Positions 1-11,192 of a DNA stretch of 64,000 nucleotides are shown in pieces. Position 1 is the stretch's first letter. Each line of letters opens with the position of its first letter. Below the pieces are notes generated by a model. The model was not told the DNA's origin, did not search any database, and saw nothing but the letters and a program-made list of their open reading frames with translations. The DNA lies in the NCBI GenBank assembly GCA_027604505.1, contig JADIIX010000010.1, positions 124,001 to 188,000 of the forward strand, given 5' to 3'. The position numbers and the translations under genes were made by a program. This stretch comes from Gonapodya sp. JEL0774. Its lineage: Eukaryota; Monoblepharomycota; Monoblepharidomycetes; Monoblepharidales; Gonapodyaceae.

Positions 1-11
1 CTGTTCCACTC

Positions 12-1709
12 TCACTCTCGTGCACGAGCCGCCCTCCCACGTACCATGACTCCAATCCCTTCTTCTCCCGCTTTACACACCCCCCGCTCCGTTATAAGTG
101 CGGTGACGAGTCGCGCGGGAGTGACGTCAAAGGCGGGGTTCAGGGCTGTCGAGGTAGGGTTGACCGCTCGAACGGTAACGAGTTCATCAGCGGTTGTACT
201 GAATATTGACAAGTGGAACAGAGGTACAAGCGAGGTGATGGGGAGACAAGGGGTTGAAGATCACATGTGCATTGCCCAGGGGAATGATGGAGAGCGTGAA
301 ACAACCCGGTCACACCCACCCCCCAACCATCGTCCCCTGCACTTCCGTAACCTCTGTCTCGTGTCGGAACTCGATGGGTATCTGGTCACCTGACGGCATG
401 GCAAAGTCAATGGTGGACGTTGGGAAAGCCACGTAAAAGGGGACGTGTGTGTCGGCGGCGCAGAGGGAGAGGGAGTAAGTTCCGATTTTGTTACAGACGT
501 CGCCTGTGAGCGAGGGGGGATACGAAGATGGTTGGGGGTGCGAGATGGGAGGAAGAAAAGAGATTGTAGCAAGCAACAATCTCATCAAGGGATTACCTCC
601 AGTTGCTCCAGGACTTGCTTGACTCTTCTACAGATCTCGCGAACCATAATCTATCTTTCCACGAACAGGCTCTCTTAAAGATCTCACGGACTGTACTCTG
701 TCCTTTGACCGACGGACAGTCAGAATATGGAACCCTCTCTGCGCCCTCGTGAAGGCCGCCTCTACTTAGTGAAAATAGTCTGTAAGTCCATGAACCCACC
801 GTTCCTGGCGACCCTGTCCGCCCCCGTAACCACCGCATCGACCCACCCCTGCCTCATCAACCACCCGCCCGCATTATCGGCCACCACGGTATGCGGCACA
901 CCGGCTCTCTGGAGCTCCCATGCCGTCAATCTCGCCCCCTGGAGACGGGGTCGAGTTTCACGGACCCAGACGTGGATGGGAATGCCGAGGCGGTGGGCGG
1001 TGTAGATGGGAGACGTTGCAGTGCCGAGGTGGACGCAGGCAAGGAAGCCAGCGTTGCAGTGTGTGAGGATGTTGAGGCGGGTTGAGTGGGAATCGGTGGT
1101 GGAGTGTCGCGGACCAAGGCGTCGTTTGCGCTCCCAAAGCTGGGAAAAGAGGCGCGCGCCCGATTCCCCGATTCGTTTACACATATCCACGTCCTCTTCA
1201 CATATTGCGTTTGCTTGTCTCAGCAGCTCTGCCACGGCTTTTTCGGGGAGGAGGGAGGAGGCGGTTCCGTCTCTGGACGACACTACGGACTTTGCCAGCG
1301 AAAACTGCTTGTCCACTGCCCAGGCCAGATTCACTGCAGTAGGCCGAGTTGCTTTCAATCGAGTTGCTGCTGCACGGAGCGTTTCGAGGAATGCGGCGGA
1401 TCTTGATGGGGCGGTATCGGTGTACTGCACCCCATGCAATTGGTCGAGGGATTCGGAGGACGCGATGTACATCGCGTATGCCGCTGTCACGCCAATGAGG
1501 GGTGCCCCTCGAACCTGCATGGTTTTAATTGCGAATTCAAAGTCGGCTGACGTAGTGAGTTTGATGGTTTTGAGCAGGAAAGGCAGGCAAGTCTGGTCGA
1601 TGATGTGGACGGACACTTGAGCCTTTGAGTCTGTGGATTTTCCTTGTTCTGTCCAGATTGAGCGGAGATCTGTTCGAGTGTCCAAAGAAGGGGACGCTGA
1701 CTCTGCCAT
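12..1709 (-). CDS. MRI1: Methylthioribose-1-phosphate isomerase (MtnA/MRI1)
   Basis: Converts 5-methylthioribose-1-phosphate to 5-methylthioribulose-1-phosphate in methionine salvage. The first exon carries the family blocks [28 protein letters not shown] (the catalytic-Cys block) and [12 protein letters not shown] (the catalytic-Asp block). An intron at about 504-799 joins to [15 protein letters not shown] and [15 protein letters not shown] second intron leads to the C-terminal [20 protein letters not shown]. The second and third exons were found by following these motifs through phase-compatible GT-AG junctions. The start at 1709 (MAESAS) is the ATG nearest the conserved domain. The frame stays open upstream to about 1877 with extra in-frame Met codons, so a longer N terminus is possible. 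The 296-nt intron is long for this window. Transcribed away from the reductase at 1880, with about 170 bp of shared promoter. Identity is firm; the exact stop at 12 is less so. Confidence 0.9.
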
Positions 1710-1879
1710 CGTGTGATAGAATCGACTGGTCGTCACTGGGGAAGAGAAGTGTTGGAAGTCTTTGGCCAGTCGCTCCAAAAGGTTTTGGCTCATTTTTCGG
1801 CTCATTTTTCCACCGCGTCCCCCATGCCCACAGAGTTGTGCTCGGATCTGAATCAACATTTCCTGTAACCACGTCAAAA

Positions 1880-3855
1880 ATGACAGGATCAGCCACCATC
1901 AACACTCGTGTGTATTACAGGAACGTTCCAAAAGTGAGCACAACATGCAGATTGACCCTACTTGTATTCTGCTGGATCGGAACGTCGGATGACTCGAGGC
2001 CGACCGACACGCACCTCACAATTTTTGTTGCCATCCGGGGGTAGGGAGAGGTTCAGCTCACCGACATGGATGTCGTGAAAGAGGACTTTGATGTCAATGC
2101 CCATTCGGAGGCAGGTGGGTGTTCGAATGCGGTGATTGGTGAAAGAGCCATCATTTCACCGCATCAGTCTTATATCAATTCTTCGGCCAGGAACTCTTGT
2201 CCTGCAAAATATCTATCTCTCTTTGGACCCCTATATGCGCCCGGTAAGTGCGGGGACTCGTCTGTTCTTCCGTGGTGCCTGCTGAGACGGCCACCTATCA
2301 TCATTGCCGCAGCGCATGCGCGAGTGAGTCTATCTTCAAGTTTTCCATTCCAACTTATCGTTTCCAAACACCATTCCTAGCCCGTCCATCCCCTCCTACT
2401 CCGCCGCCTTTCAACTCAACGCCCCACTCACGGGTGGCCTCCTCTCCCGCGTCATCAAGTCCAATTCTCCCGATTTCGCCGCCGGCGATGTGGTCAGGGC
2501 ATTTGCTGGGTGGGAGACCTACAGTGTCGTGGATGCTAAGACGGCCACGAAAGTCGCCACTGTGGAGGGAGTGGAACTGAGGCATTTTATGGGAGGTTGG
2601 TTTCTGAATATTTTTCGAAGCAGCTGGATTTGTGTAGAGGATGCCTTGCGTCACGCGTGTATTGTATCGCTTTCAAGCACTCGGAGGAACAGGAATGACA
2701 GCATACTGTGGTCTGAAATGCATCGGGCTTGACCCACCAAAGTCTGGTGAAACGTGAGTGATTCCGGCTGAGTTATGGTATATCCACAACGGGGTCTCAC
2801 CTCTAATGAGCTGCGTGTCTGGTTCCAGCCTGTTTGTTGACGCGGCCGCCGGTGCCACGGGTATCATCGTCGGTATGTGCCCCCCTGCCCCCAGCTTCCC
2901 TCGTCCTCTCGTGCCACATTGCCAATATCTCATTCCTCACCATCTGATCCATTATACAGGCCAACTCGCCAAACAATGGGGCGCCCGAGTCGTGGGCTCC
3001 GCCGGATCTGACGCCAAAGTCTCTATGTTAGTCAAGGAACTTGGATTCGACTACGCGTTCAACTGTGAGTTGATGTGCTCCGTCTCCAAATACATCAAAA
3101 TGGACCACTGAGTTTTCGAACTCACCTCTTCCTTGCGTCATGTCCGTACGCGGCGCTCCAGACAAGACTCCCCCCGGCGGCTCACTTGACGCTGCCATCA
3201 AGGAAGGCGCACCCAACGGTATCGACTTCCTTTTTGAGAACGTGGGTGGTGTGCAGTTCGACGGTGGGTGTTGCAAAATGGCAAACATTGTTAGAAGACA
3301 CCTGATGAAGTCCACGGTTGGGTTTCAGCCCTCTTCCCCCATCTCAACGACAATGCCCGCATCGCGTTCTGTGGGTCTATCAGCAACTACGACAAGGCCC
3401 AGCCTCAGCCGATTTCTAACTAGTACGTTTAACTCGAAGAAAGATAACCGATTGGAATGTCTGAGATTTTGCGTTGGGTAACTTCAATGCATGATTTGTC
3501 CAGCTCTCTGGTAATTGCGAAACGGCTCAAGATCCACGGGTTCATCGTAAGGTGAGGTCTCGGTGTTGAAGGCGTTGGGTTTTCGCGGCATTCATATCTG
3601 CATACTCTCGTATTCCTCCAGCGACCACATCCCAGCCATGCTCCCTGCATTCTTCAAAGAAGTGGTTCCACTTATCGTGTCTGGTAAAGTTATAGCCAAA
3701 GACGATGTGAGGAAAGGGCTTGAGAGGGCGCCAGAATACTTCTTGGATTTGCTCAGAGGTGCGTGATTTAAAGATTGACAGCAGAATTCATGGTTTGCCA
3801 ATCTAGTTCCGCAACTCAAGGTGGTAACACAGGGAAGCTCGTTGTGGAAATTTGA
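1880..3855 (+). CDS. Medium-chain NADP-dependent oxidoreductase (prostaglandin reductase/leukotriene B4 dehydrogenase-like)
   Basis: Zinc-independent MDR enzyme, expected to reduce alpha,beta-unsaturated carbonyls with NADPH. Motifs in order: LVLQNIYLSLDPYMRP, PSYSAAFQLNAPLTGG, AFAGWETYSV, LGGTGMTAYCGL, the dinucleotide-binding DAAAGATGIIVGQLAKQWGA, FENVGG, and the C-terminal end GNTGKLVVEI. There are about ten short introns, including 1934-2044, 2115-2190, 2244-2312, 2324-2380 and 3759-3820. An 11-nt exon at 2313-2323 supplies RMRD and restores the conserved run after LDPYMR. The start at 1880 (MTGSATINTRVYYRN) gives the usual N-terminal strand and joins in phase to GEVQLTDMD. Substrate cannot be told from sequence. 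The last intron ends in AAG rather than the pyrimidine-rich CAG and should be confirmed. Confidence 0.88.
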
Positions 3856-4094
3856 CACATGAGAGTACCAGTTTGAATGTATGAATTCGACGCCACAACT
3901 CACAAATGAAAAACTCATAAAATCTCTAAAACACGTAATGCAATCTGACCCATTAAACACACAATTGAGTGCGGGAATCTGTGAATGTGTGCGGTGCAGT
4001 CATCGAGCATGCAGCCTGCTCCGATAGACTGGATGCTTTATTATTGCGTCCGCCTACCGTCAGTGACTCCTTCCCGCTCCGCCGACAATTCTTC

Positions 4095-4820
4095 TCATCC
4101 TGATCTTAAGCCCGCCAGAAAACCAGCCCCTGTCAAACGTCATCACTCATTCAATGAGGTGCGTTGAGCAAGTGTTCAACTAGATCCCTCAATACTTACC
4201 GAATCCACCGGCAAAGGGCATCCCCCTTGCCATGTACGAGTTGGCTTCGGTCAACGCAATTTCTGCATCTGCGATATCAATCTTGCCATCGTTGTTCAGG
4301 TCGAGATACCGTTTTGCTGTACGGTCGACGGCCAGCCAATCAACCTGAACCAATCCTTTTGAGCTCAAGTACTGACAAAGAACAGGGAGAAGGTTCATGG
4401 TGAGACCAGGGTGTGAATCGCCAGAAGGACGGAACCGACACGGCAAAGTTGGCCGAACACTATCTTCAGTATCCCGTACAAACCCAAGCTCACCTGAAGA
4501 CTCGCAATCCCTGTTCCAGCGACCAGCAGAGCGACCTTGCCAGCCTTTTTTGTGGCAAATCCAGTGGCAAATCCCAAAATCCCGCCAGTGCCCATATCTG
4601 TTCCCATGGCAGCCGCCTTGTCACGGTTCCAGTCTGCAAGATTCACAAGCGGAGGTACGGAAGAGAGAACTTGGGAGTAGTTCTGGGTGGGACCGGACGT
4701 CGAGAGAACAGGAGATTGAATTGGGGACGGGGACTTCGGGGAAGGAGATGATCCAGGAGAAGATGGAGTCCCCCATGCCCATTCCGTCCACGTACGCGTA
4801 GGTGGCGTTGGGGAAGTCAT
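4095..4820 (-). CDS. FUN14-domain protein (FUNDC-like, mitochondrial outer membrane)
   Basis: FUN14-family proteins are small integral proteins of the mitochondrial outer membrane; animal FUNDC1 is a mitophagy receptor. Seen here: a proline/serine-rich N terminus of about 60 residues, the family signature GFATGFATKKAGK followed by a hydrophobic segment, then SSKGLVQVDW, and a glycine-rich end GGFGAGFLAGLRSG. Two introns are supported: 4372-4493, and a short terminal one at 4130-4199 that changes the C terminus to the typical FUN14 ending. Between the two hydrophobic parts lies LDLNNDGKIDIADAE, which looks like an EF-hand calcium loop. The start at 4820 (MTSPTPPTRTW) is chosen; the frame is open to 4979. 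Whether it acts in mitophagy here is inference. Confidence 0.8.
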
Positions 4821-5261
4821 ACGAATACCAGGAGAGTAATGATTAAGATGAGCAGGTCCCCAACACTCCGCTGACTGACAGTCGATTCTGTACAGTGTTA
4901 TGAATCGGCCAAACAAAACCTTGTCCAGTCCTCTTCCCAGTTCTCCGGTTCTTTTCACTTGGAACTCAAGTGGAGTCAAGGGTCAATAGTCAAATCCAGT
5001 CTCAATTTGCTAGGTACTCTCGGTAACTATAGCACAATTTATTTGGATCAAGTGCCAAACAGAAGAAGAAACCAAAGACTTTGTCGGATGTGTTTTCGAA
5101 GGATCTGCTTATGACCTGATTTCTTGGAGACGTAGAAAAGGAAAGGTGAATAAATGAAGACAGTGTTTTGCGGGTTTTCAGATCTTCCCACCCTCCATAA
5201 ATTTTGCTTCCGTACACCTCTTTTCCACACCATCACCCAAGTCTTGACGAATCACCAATCA
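4821..5261. promoter_or_regulatory. Intergenic region between FUN14 gene and thiolase (likely bidirectional promoter)
   Basis: About 440 bp between two divergently transcribed starts. The left part may still be coding if the FUN14 protein starts at 4979. The stretch at 5000-5200 is AT-richer. I see no additional gene. Confidence 0.45.
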
Positions 5262-7031
5262 ATGGCAACGCAAAGAGTTTCTCAGGTCGCATCGCACCTC
5301 TCGCCTAAGCCCTCGGGCTTCGGGAGAGTCGGAATCAAGGATATGGACGATATCGTCATTGTTGCAGCACTCCGTACGCCAATCACCAAGGCGAACAAGG
5401 GTGGCTTTGCAGAAGCTGGGACCGAGGAATTGCTGGCCGCCGCCCTGGAAGCAGTTGTAAACAAAGCAGGAATTGACAAGTCGCTCGTCACAGATATCGT
5501 CGTCGGGAACGTTCGCATGCCTGGTTGTGAGTCGTTTGTAAAGTGGATTTGCATACTAGTCGCTCTAGCAAAAACTGATGTCTGATGCACTCGCAGCCGC
5601 ATACCAGTGGTCCCGTGTAGCTGCTTTGTATGCAGGGTTTCCCGCTGAGACCAGCGTCTATGCCGTGAATCGCGCATGCTCCTCTGGACTGCAAGCTGTA
5701 GCGAACATGGCCATGGCGATCAAAAGTGGGGTTACCGGGATTGGGATTGGTAAGTTTGGGAGGAAGGTGAAAACCAATGTTGGTTCGGAAAACGATAATT
5801 GTCCCGCTACGCTATTCTCTCGGCATCCTTACGACATTCTAAGCCGGAGGCGCTGAGAGTATGACCCGGGTTGGAAAGACTCCCGTTGCCGACCCAAAGG
5901 ACTATTTTTTTGAGAAGCCTCACGTCGAAGACTGTCTTCTCCCCATGGGGTGAGCTCAATGTCCCGCGAACGTGTCACTCGCGAGCCAGGTTCCTTGCAA
6001 CAATTCCGCTCTATGAAAAATTACAGAATCACTTCGGAAAACGTGGCTGAAGAGTTTGGAGTTTCCCGTCAAAAGCAAGACGACTTCGCGTTCAACTCTT
6101 ACCAAAAAGCCATTGCGGCCCAAAAGAACGGCCTTTTCGACGAAGAGATTATCCCCGTTACCTTTGTAAACAAGTCGGGGCAAAAAGTTACGGTCTCCAA
6201 GGACGACGGAATGAGGCCCACAACCCGTGAAGCTTTGGCCAAGTTGAAGCCTGCTTTCAAACCCACTGGGAGTTCCACCGCCGGAAACTCGTCTCAGGTC
6301 TCAGACGGTGCAGCTGCGGTGCTCATGATGAAGCGCTCCAGGGCGCTGGAGCTTGGATTGAAAGTCCAGGGTAAGCTGTTGTCCTTTGCCGCTGCAGGGG
6401 TTCCACCAAGGTTCGTGGGAATGAGAATTTGTTTCCATTTTGCGTCGCTTCTTGTCGAATCCGATTGAAACATGTTCTCCATTGTAGGATTATGGGGATT
6501 GGACCTGTCTATGCGATCCCCAAGGCTTTAGCTCAGGCTGGCGTTCAAATCTCGGACATTGATATCGTAAGTTTATCGCGATTTTCTCCCTTCATATTCA
6601 GAAGGGTACTAGTTAGGTCTTTACCTGAAAATGGGATCTTTCCAAGTTCGAGATAAATGAGGCGTTTGCATCGCAAGCCATCTATTGCTGCGAGAAATTA
6701 GCTATTCCTTTCGAAAAAGTCAATCCGAAGGGGGGAGCAATTGCCATTGGTCACCGTGAGTTCCTTCTGTCTGGTCAGCTGAGAGATGATTGCCTTCCAA
6801 CCCTCTTGTGGATTACGTCTTCGATGCCAGCTGTGGGAGCTACAGGTGCCCGGCAGGTAGGGACTCTCCTCACTGAGCTGAAACGGACAGGAAAGCAGCT
6901 TGGTGTGATTTCGAGTAAGGGAATGGTTTTGCCGATTTCGTGATCATGGTGCCTCATATTGCTGCCTCTCTTCCCTAGTGTGTGTTGGTTCGGGCCAAGG
7001 AGCTGCTGCAGTGTTAGAGAGGGAGGATTAA
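5262..7031 (+). CDS. POT1: Peroxisomal 3-ketoacyl-CoA thiolase
   Basis: Catalyses the last step of fatty-acid beta-oxidation: thiolytic cleavage of 3-ketoacyl-CoA to acetyl-CoA and a shortened acyl-CoA. The N terminus contains RVSQVASHL at residues 5-13, an exact match to the PTS2 peroxisomal consensus, so import by the PEX7 route is expected. Thiolase I motifs follow: VNRACSSGLQAV with the nucleophilic Cys, GGAESMT, ITSENVAEEFGVSR, NEAFASQA, GHPVGATGARQ with the catalytic His, and CVGSGQGAA with the second Cys. Introns fall at about 5525-5597, 5751-5842, 5949-6025, 6374-6487 and several more near the 3' end. The start at 5262 is the ATG directly before the PTS2 motif. All active-site residues are present, so the gene appears intact. 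Confidence 0.93.
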
Positions 7032-7794
7032 ATCATTGGTGATAGCTATTGAGTAGGAAGGCAATTCATCCGCGACAAATTGGATATGTGCGTTTGTCGC
7101 TTGACAATCCATGACGTAATCCTTGCAGAACTAAAGCGCATAAGACCGAAAACAAAATTTGTGGAAACACAAGTGAATTGCACATATTATTGTACATGTA
7201 CGTATAAAAAAAGATGTTTGAAAAGGGTGTTTCAGGCTTTGGAAGGATGCGGGGGTGACCAAAAAAGCGTCCGCCTTGGTTTGCCCCAGCCCATCGGTTC
7301 ACCTTGGGAATCGTTTTTCAGAACCGCACAAAATCCACAAGGTCATTGTAAGTCAATTGCTGCTATCGCTGATTATGGTGGTGGTAGAGGATGGTCGTTC
7401 ATGTGAAGCCACGTTATTGTTCCTGGACAGTAAAGTAGTCAGATGCCAAGGCTTGGCACTTGAGTGAACTCAGCTGCACACCGGCAGTTCGCATCTGACC
7501 CTCCCTTTTCGTTTCTTGTGTACCTGTTGCCGTCGGGGTTCTACCGTGCTTCCACGTTGGGGACCCATCTCTTATCGCCGCATCGTCCCTACTGATTTCA
7601 CCGGTGTGGAAATCAATCGCACATCGTCCCCACTGGTCGCACATTCTCTTGGCTTAATCTCCTCCGTATATCCTTTTCTACACGTCGTTTGCGTTCCACT
7701 CGCCGCTCTACAATTTCTCGCACACATGTGTAACAGGATGTTGCTTGCTTGCTCTGCACCCTCTCGACAACCCCAAGTCCAAAACAACGGCATT
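7032..7794. other. Intergenic region upstream of the PacC/Rim101 gene
   Basis: About 760 bp. The right half (from about 7516) is open in the PacC frame with several upstream Met codons, but its composition does not look like the rest of the protein. It is more likely promoter and 5' leader. No other gene seen. Confidence 0.4.
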
Positions 7795-10700
7795 ATGGAC
7801 CTCTCGGTGCTGTCTGACGATTTTGATGACATGGAGCGACTGGATGATCCTGCATTGGATCTGGAAGGATTGCTTAGCGGTCCAACAGAGTTTGCATATC
7901 AGTCTCTACAGCCATTTGCAGAAGCTCCCCGACTGTCATATCAGGATGCTTTAGGCTCGCATCAGATTTCTCAACAAAACCCAGCTGCTCGAGGCACGGA
8001 TGAGCCGTTCGATTCGGACTCAACGCAAATCGTCCCTGTGAACCCTTCCGCCAAAACGGTCATACTGCAGTTCACCGATGGTGCACAGCAAATGATTTCC
8101 TATGCGCCCACCCCTGCTACTGCGACCGATTCTTCTCTTCAGGGCTCAAATGTCGCACTTCCCCTCTCTGTTCCTCACCTTTCACCACAACAGGAGACTG
8201 AGCCTCACCCCCACCTTCTTCAGGTAGAAAATGGACTCAGAGCTCGGCAGCGGAGTCTTAGCACCGACACTGCGAGAAGCCACCGGAGTGGATCCACTCC
8301 GAACGACCCAGGAGGCCCTACCGCTGATAGTCCACACGGGCTCGATGACGATGATGATGGCGAAATGGAGCGTCTTGAGTGCATGTGGGTCGCTCCTTCA
8401 AGGTGCGACCAGGTCTTTTCCGACCCTGAGTCGCTTTATAAACATCTCACCGAAGACCACATTGGGAGGAAGGTGCGTACATCTTCCATGTTCTTTGCTC
8501 GTTTGCTCGGAAGAGAAGACGAATAGCATATTGGTGAATTGTAGACCAAGGGCAATCTTTGCCTCGCTTGCTTCTGGAAAGGTTGTGCGCATATCGGAGA
8601 AACTTTTGGAAAGCGCGATCACGTAACATCACACCTTCGGATTCACGTTCCACTGAAGCCTCATGCTTGCACCGTGAGTGTTGTTGCTAGGATGGATTCT
8701 TCGCTCTTATGTAACAATATGTTGTTCTCAGTTATGCAAGAAAGCATTCAAACGTCCCCAGGACCTTCGCAAGCATGAGCGCAGTCACGCAGAACTCAAA
8801 ACTACCTTGTCAGAGGCTTCCCCTCCCCCTGGCCTCAGTCCGGACCGCAAAATCTCTATTACTGCCCGTTCACCTAGCACCCGATACGGGTCCCTCCCAG
8901 TTCGTGTAAAGCCAGAGCCAGAGGACGATTACGGGGAAACTATTCGTGGCGCGAGGAAATCTGACCGAGGGATTCGTGTGGCGGGAGCTTCGTCCAGAAG
9001 AGGCCAAGGAGGGGTCTTGGGGCCTTCGAGGGGATCGGAGGGTGGAGGTGGGACCATCACTCATTTGTCATCGCGTTCTTTGAGTGACCACCGAAAGTTT
9101 TGATGGGGTCTTTAGATAACCACATTCATGTAGAAAGGGCGGAACAAGTCACTTTTGAACCGGACGATGGAGCGATTTGTAGGTAGCAGCTCCCATTCGA
9201 GTCGAATTTGACGAAGTTCTCAACCCTTTTAATCTGTGACGCTCGGCAGCATCTGGACCGAACAGCGCAGGACATCAGCGTGTGCGCTCAGAGTACAGCG
9301 CCAACCTTCGTATGAAACCATATCCAACCGCATCGGTTTCAATCAACCGCCCGAGTTCCCGGATTGAGTCTCAGACGGCAATTCCTGCCGCCACTTTTGC
9401 CGATTCATTGCCTCCTTCGTTTGCTCCGACCTCCATGATTGGCGATGTTGGTGCTCTGCCAGCGGAATGGTTCCGCAACAGTATTTCATCCTCGATCAAC
9501 GACCAGAACCTCGTTTTTGTTAGGCAGGACGAATCAGCGATCTCTCTCGCCCTGAGCTCACCGGCGGAGTTCGGCCAGTATTACTCTACAATGACTTTGC
9601 CGAACCAGAACCACGATCAAGTCCCGAGCCGAAGTTTTGTTTTCAGTGCCTCTGTACCTGCCCAGCCTCAACGGTCAATGCCGGCCTACGGGAGCTATCA
9701 AACGTATCAATCTAGCCCAATGATTACGTCGATCGGGTATCCTGCTGCTATATCACAAATGGACAGGTACCCCGTCTTTCCTCAGCCCACTATTCGTTAT
9801 CTTATTCCAGCTTTGTCGGCTCCGAATGGGCGACATGGAGAAAGCGCTCCCATTAGTGCTCACGTTCATCAGTACGTTGAGGGCGGTCATGCGAACGGAC
9901 CGGCGAGGAGCGGTGCCTTTCCTCAGCCACAACACACACTTGAAATTCGTGATGTGCATGTTGATAGAATTGGTGGACTGTACGAGTATAACTCCGGAAA
10001 CAGCCGCGCTCTCCAACGAGGCGTTGACCGTCCTGGTGACTCGCCGAGACTCGAAGCCCAAGGTCCACCGCAATCACCGCGTACTTCGAGGCTTCCTGAG
10101 CTCCGCTGGACTGAATCGTCGTCAGCTCAGGAGGATGTAGAGGTGCCTCGAGTCCACCCTGTTTGGAAACCGCAGCCGCCGCGACCGCATGGTCGACCGA
10201 CAGTTGGAGCTTCAAAAACGGATATGTTCGCAAGGGAGGCGTCCAGGGGTTCTGCTATTGGAGAAGGAGTGCACATTGAAGAAAAACGCGAATCGAAAGT
10301 GGGAAGGATTTGGTCAGCAATTAAGAAGGTCTCCACGAGGCCCTTGGGAAAAAAGAGTGGAGAAGCTCCCCCAGTTGTATCCAGAGCAGACTCCGGCGAG
10401 ACAAGACCGGCAGGCGCTTTAGACTTGCTTGCGTCGGTTGCTGCACACATTGGCAGTGAAGCTGAGTCTCGGGCACAACCAATTGCAAGACCTACTCACG
10501 ATCGACGGCGAGGGGCTCCGATCGCCGAATTGATCATGTCTGTGGATCGGTTGAGCTTAGAGTCGAGGGATGCAAACTCGCAACCTGCGTCTCCTCGATC
10601 ATCTCATGACCTTGGGAGGACGCCGGCGACCGACAAAATGGCCCTTGAAGATGACGTTGGACCGAAAGGTCTGGGGAAGAACATGGGATCAACTTTGGAG

Positions 10701-10829
10701 AGGCCAGTTCTTAAGTTTCCTCGCACTGATAGAAATCCATCAGAGAGTGAAATTGACTTAGATGAACAGTTACTTGATGATTTAGCGGGAGAGGAAGTGG
10801 AGGATTGGCATGACATTCTTTCTTCATGA
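7795..10829 (+). CDS. RIM101: PacC/Rim101-type C2H2 transcription factor (ambient pH response)
   Basis: Zinc-finger regulator of the alkaline-pH response. Three fingers are rebuilt across introns. Finger 1 is near 8370-8470 ([10 protein letters not shown]). Finger 2 is in the exon near 8545-8669 (LACFWKGC, then [20 protein letters not shown]). Finger 3 is in the exon from about 8732 ([19 protein letters not shown]). [20 protein letters not shown] and FKRPQDL are diagnostic for the PacC/Rim101/StpC family. Finger 1 has seven residues between its cysteines instead of the usual four. The N terminus is acidic ([18 protein letters not shown]). The C-terminal half (about 9250-10829) is serine/proline-rich and ends in an acidic tail, [11 protein letters not shown]. 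At least one intron is needed between about 9045 and 9251. I do not see a clean YPxL/I PalA-binding motif; YPAA and YPVF occur. Start at 7795 is the first ATG in good coding context. Confidence 0.87.
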
Positions 10830-11192
10830 ACGTTTGTCAGAAATGCATTTACTTTTAGTTGTCGGTGAGCGCGCGAGTGGGGCACAAATGGAAAACAATG
10901 TGTGCAGGTTCTATGTACGTAATGCCGATGAAACATCGTGTGTTCCACTCTTTTCCCTGGCCGATTCTGGTCAATTTTGCGTCGAAACTCATCCAGCTGT
11001 GCTATTGGACATCGAGTAAGTCTGTAGTTATTAATTCTCGCATCCCAAATGCTGTCCCGTGGATGACAATTGCTAAGTCAACTTTGTAGTTGGCAAGTAC
11101 ACCTACCACGACAACTTGATGTAGAATATCCAGATTTAGGCATCTTAAGAAGCGAACACTTCAAGTTGCTCTGTGTTGACTATCAAGGTGCA
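10830..11192. other. Intergenic region between convergent PacC and TRF4 genes
   Basis: About 360 bp between two gene 3' ends, AT-richer than its flanks. It probably holds both 3' UTRs. No gene or repeat seen. Confidence 0.4.

Noticed and set aside
593-838. 81-codon minus-strand frame inside MtnA
   Set aside because: It overlaps the long MtnA intron (504-799), whose removal restores the conserved [15 protein letters not shown] junction.
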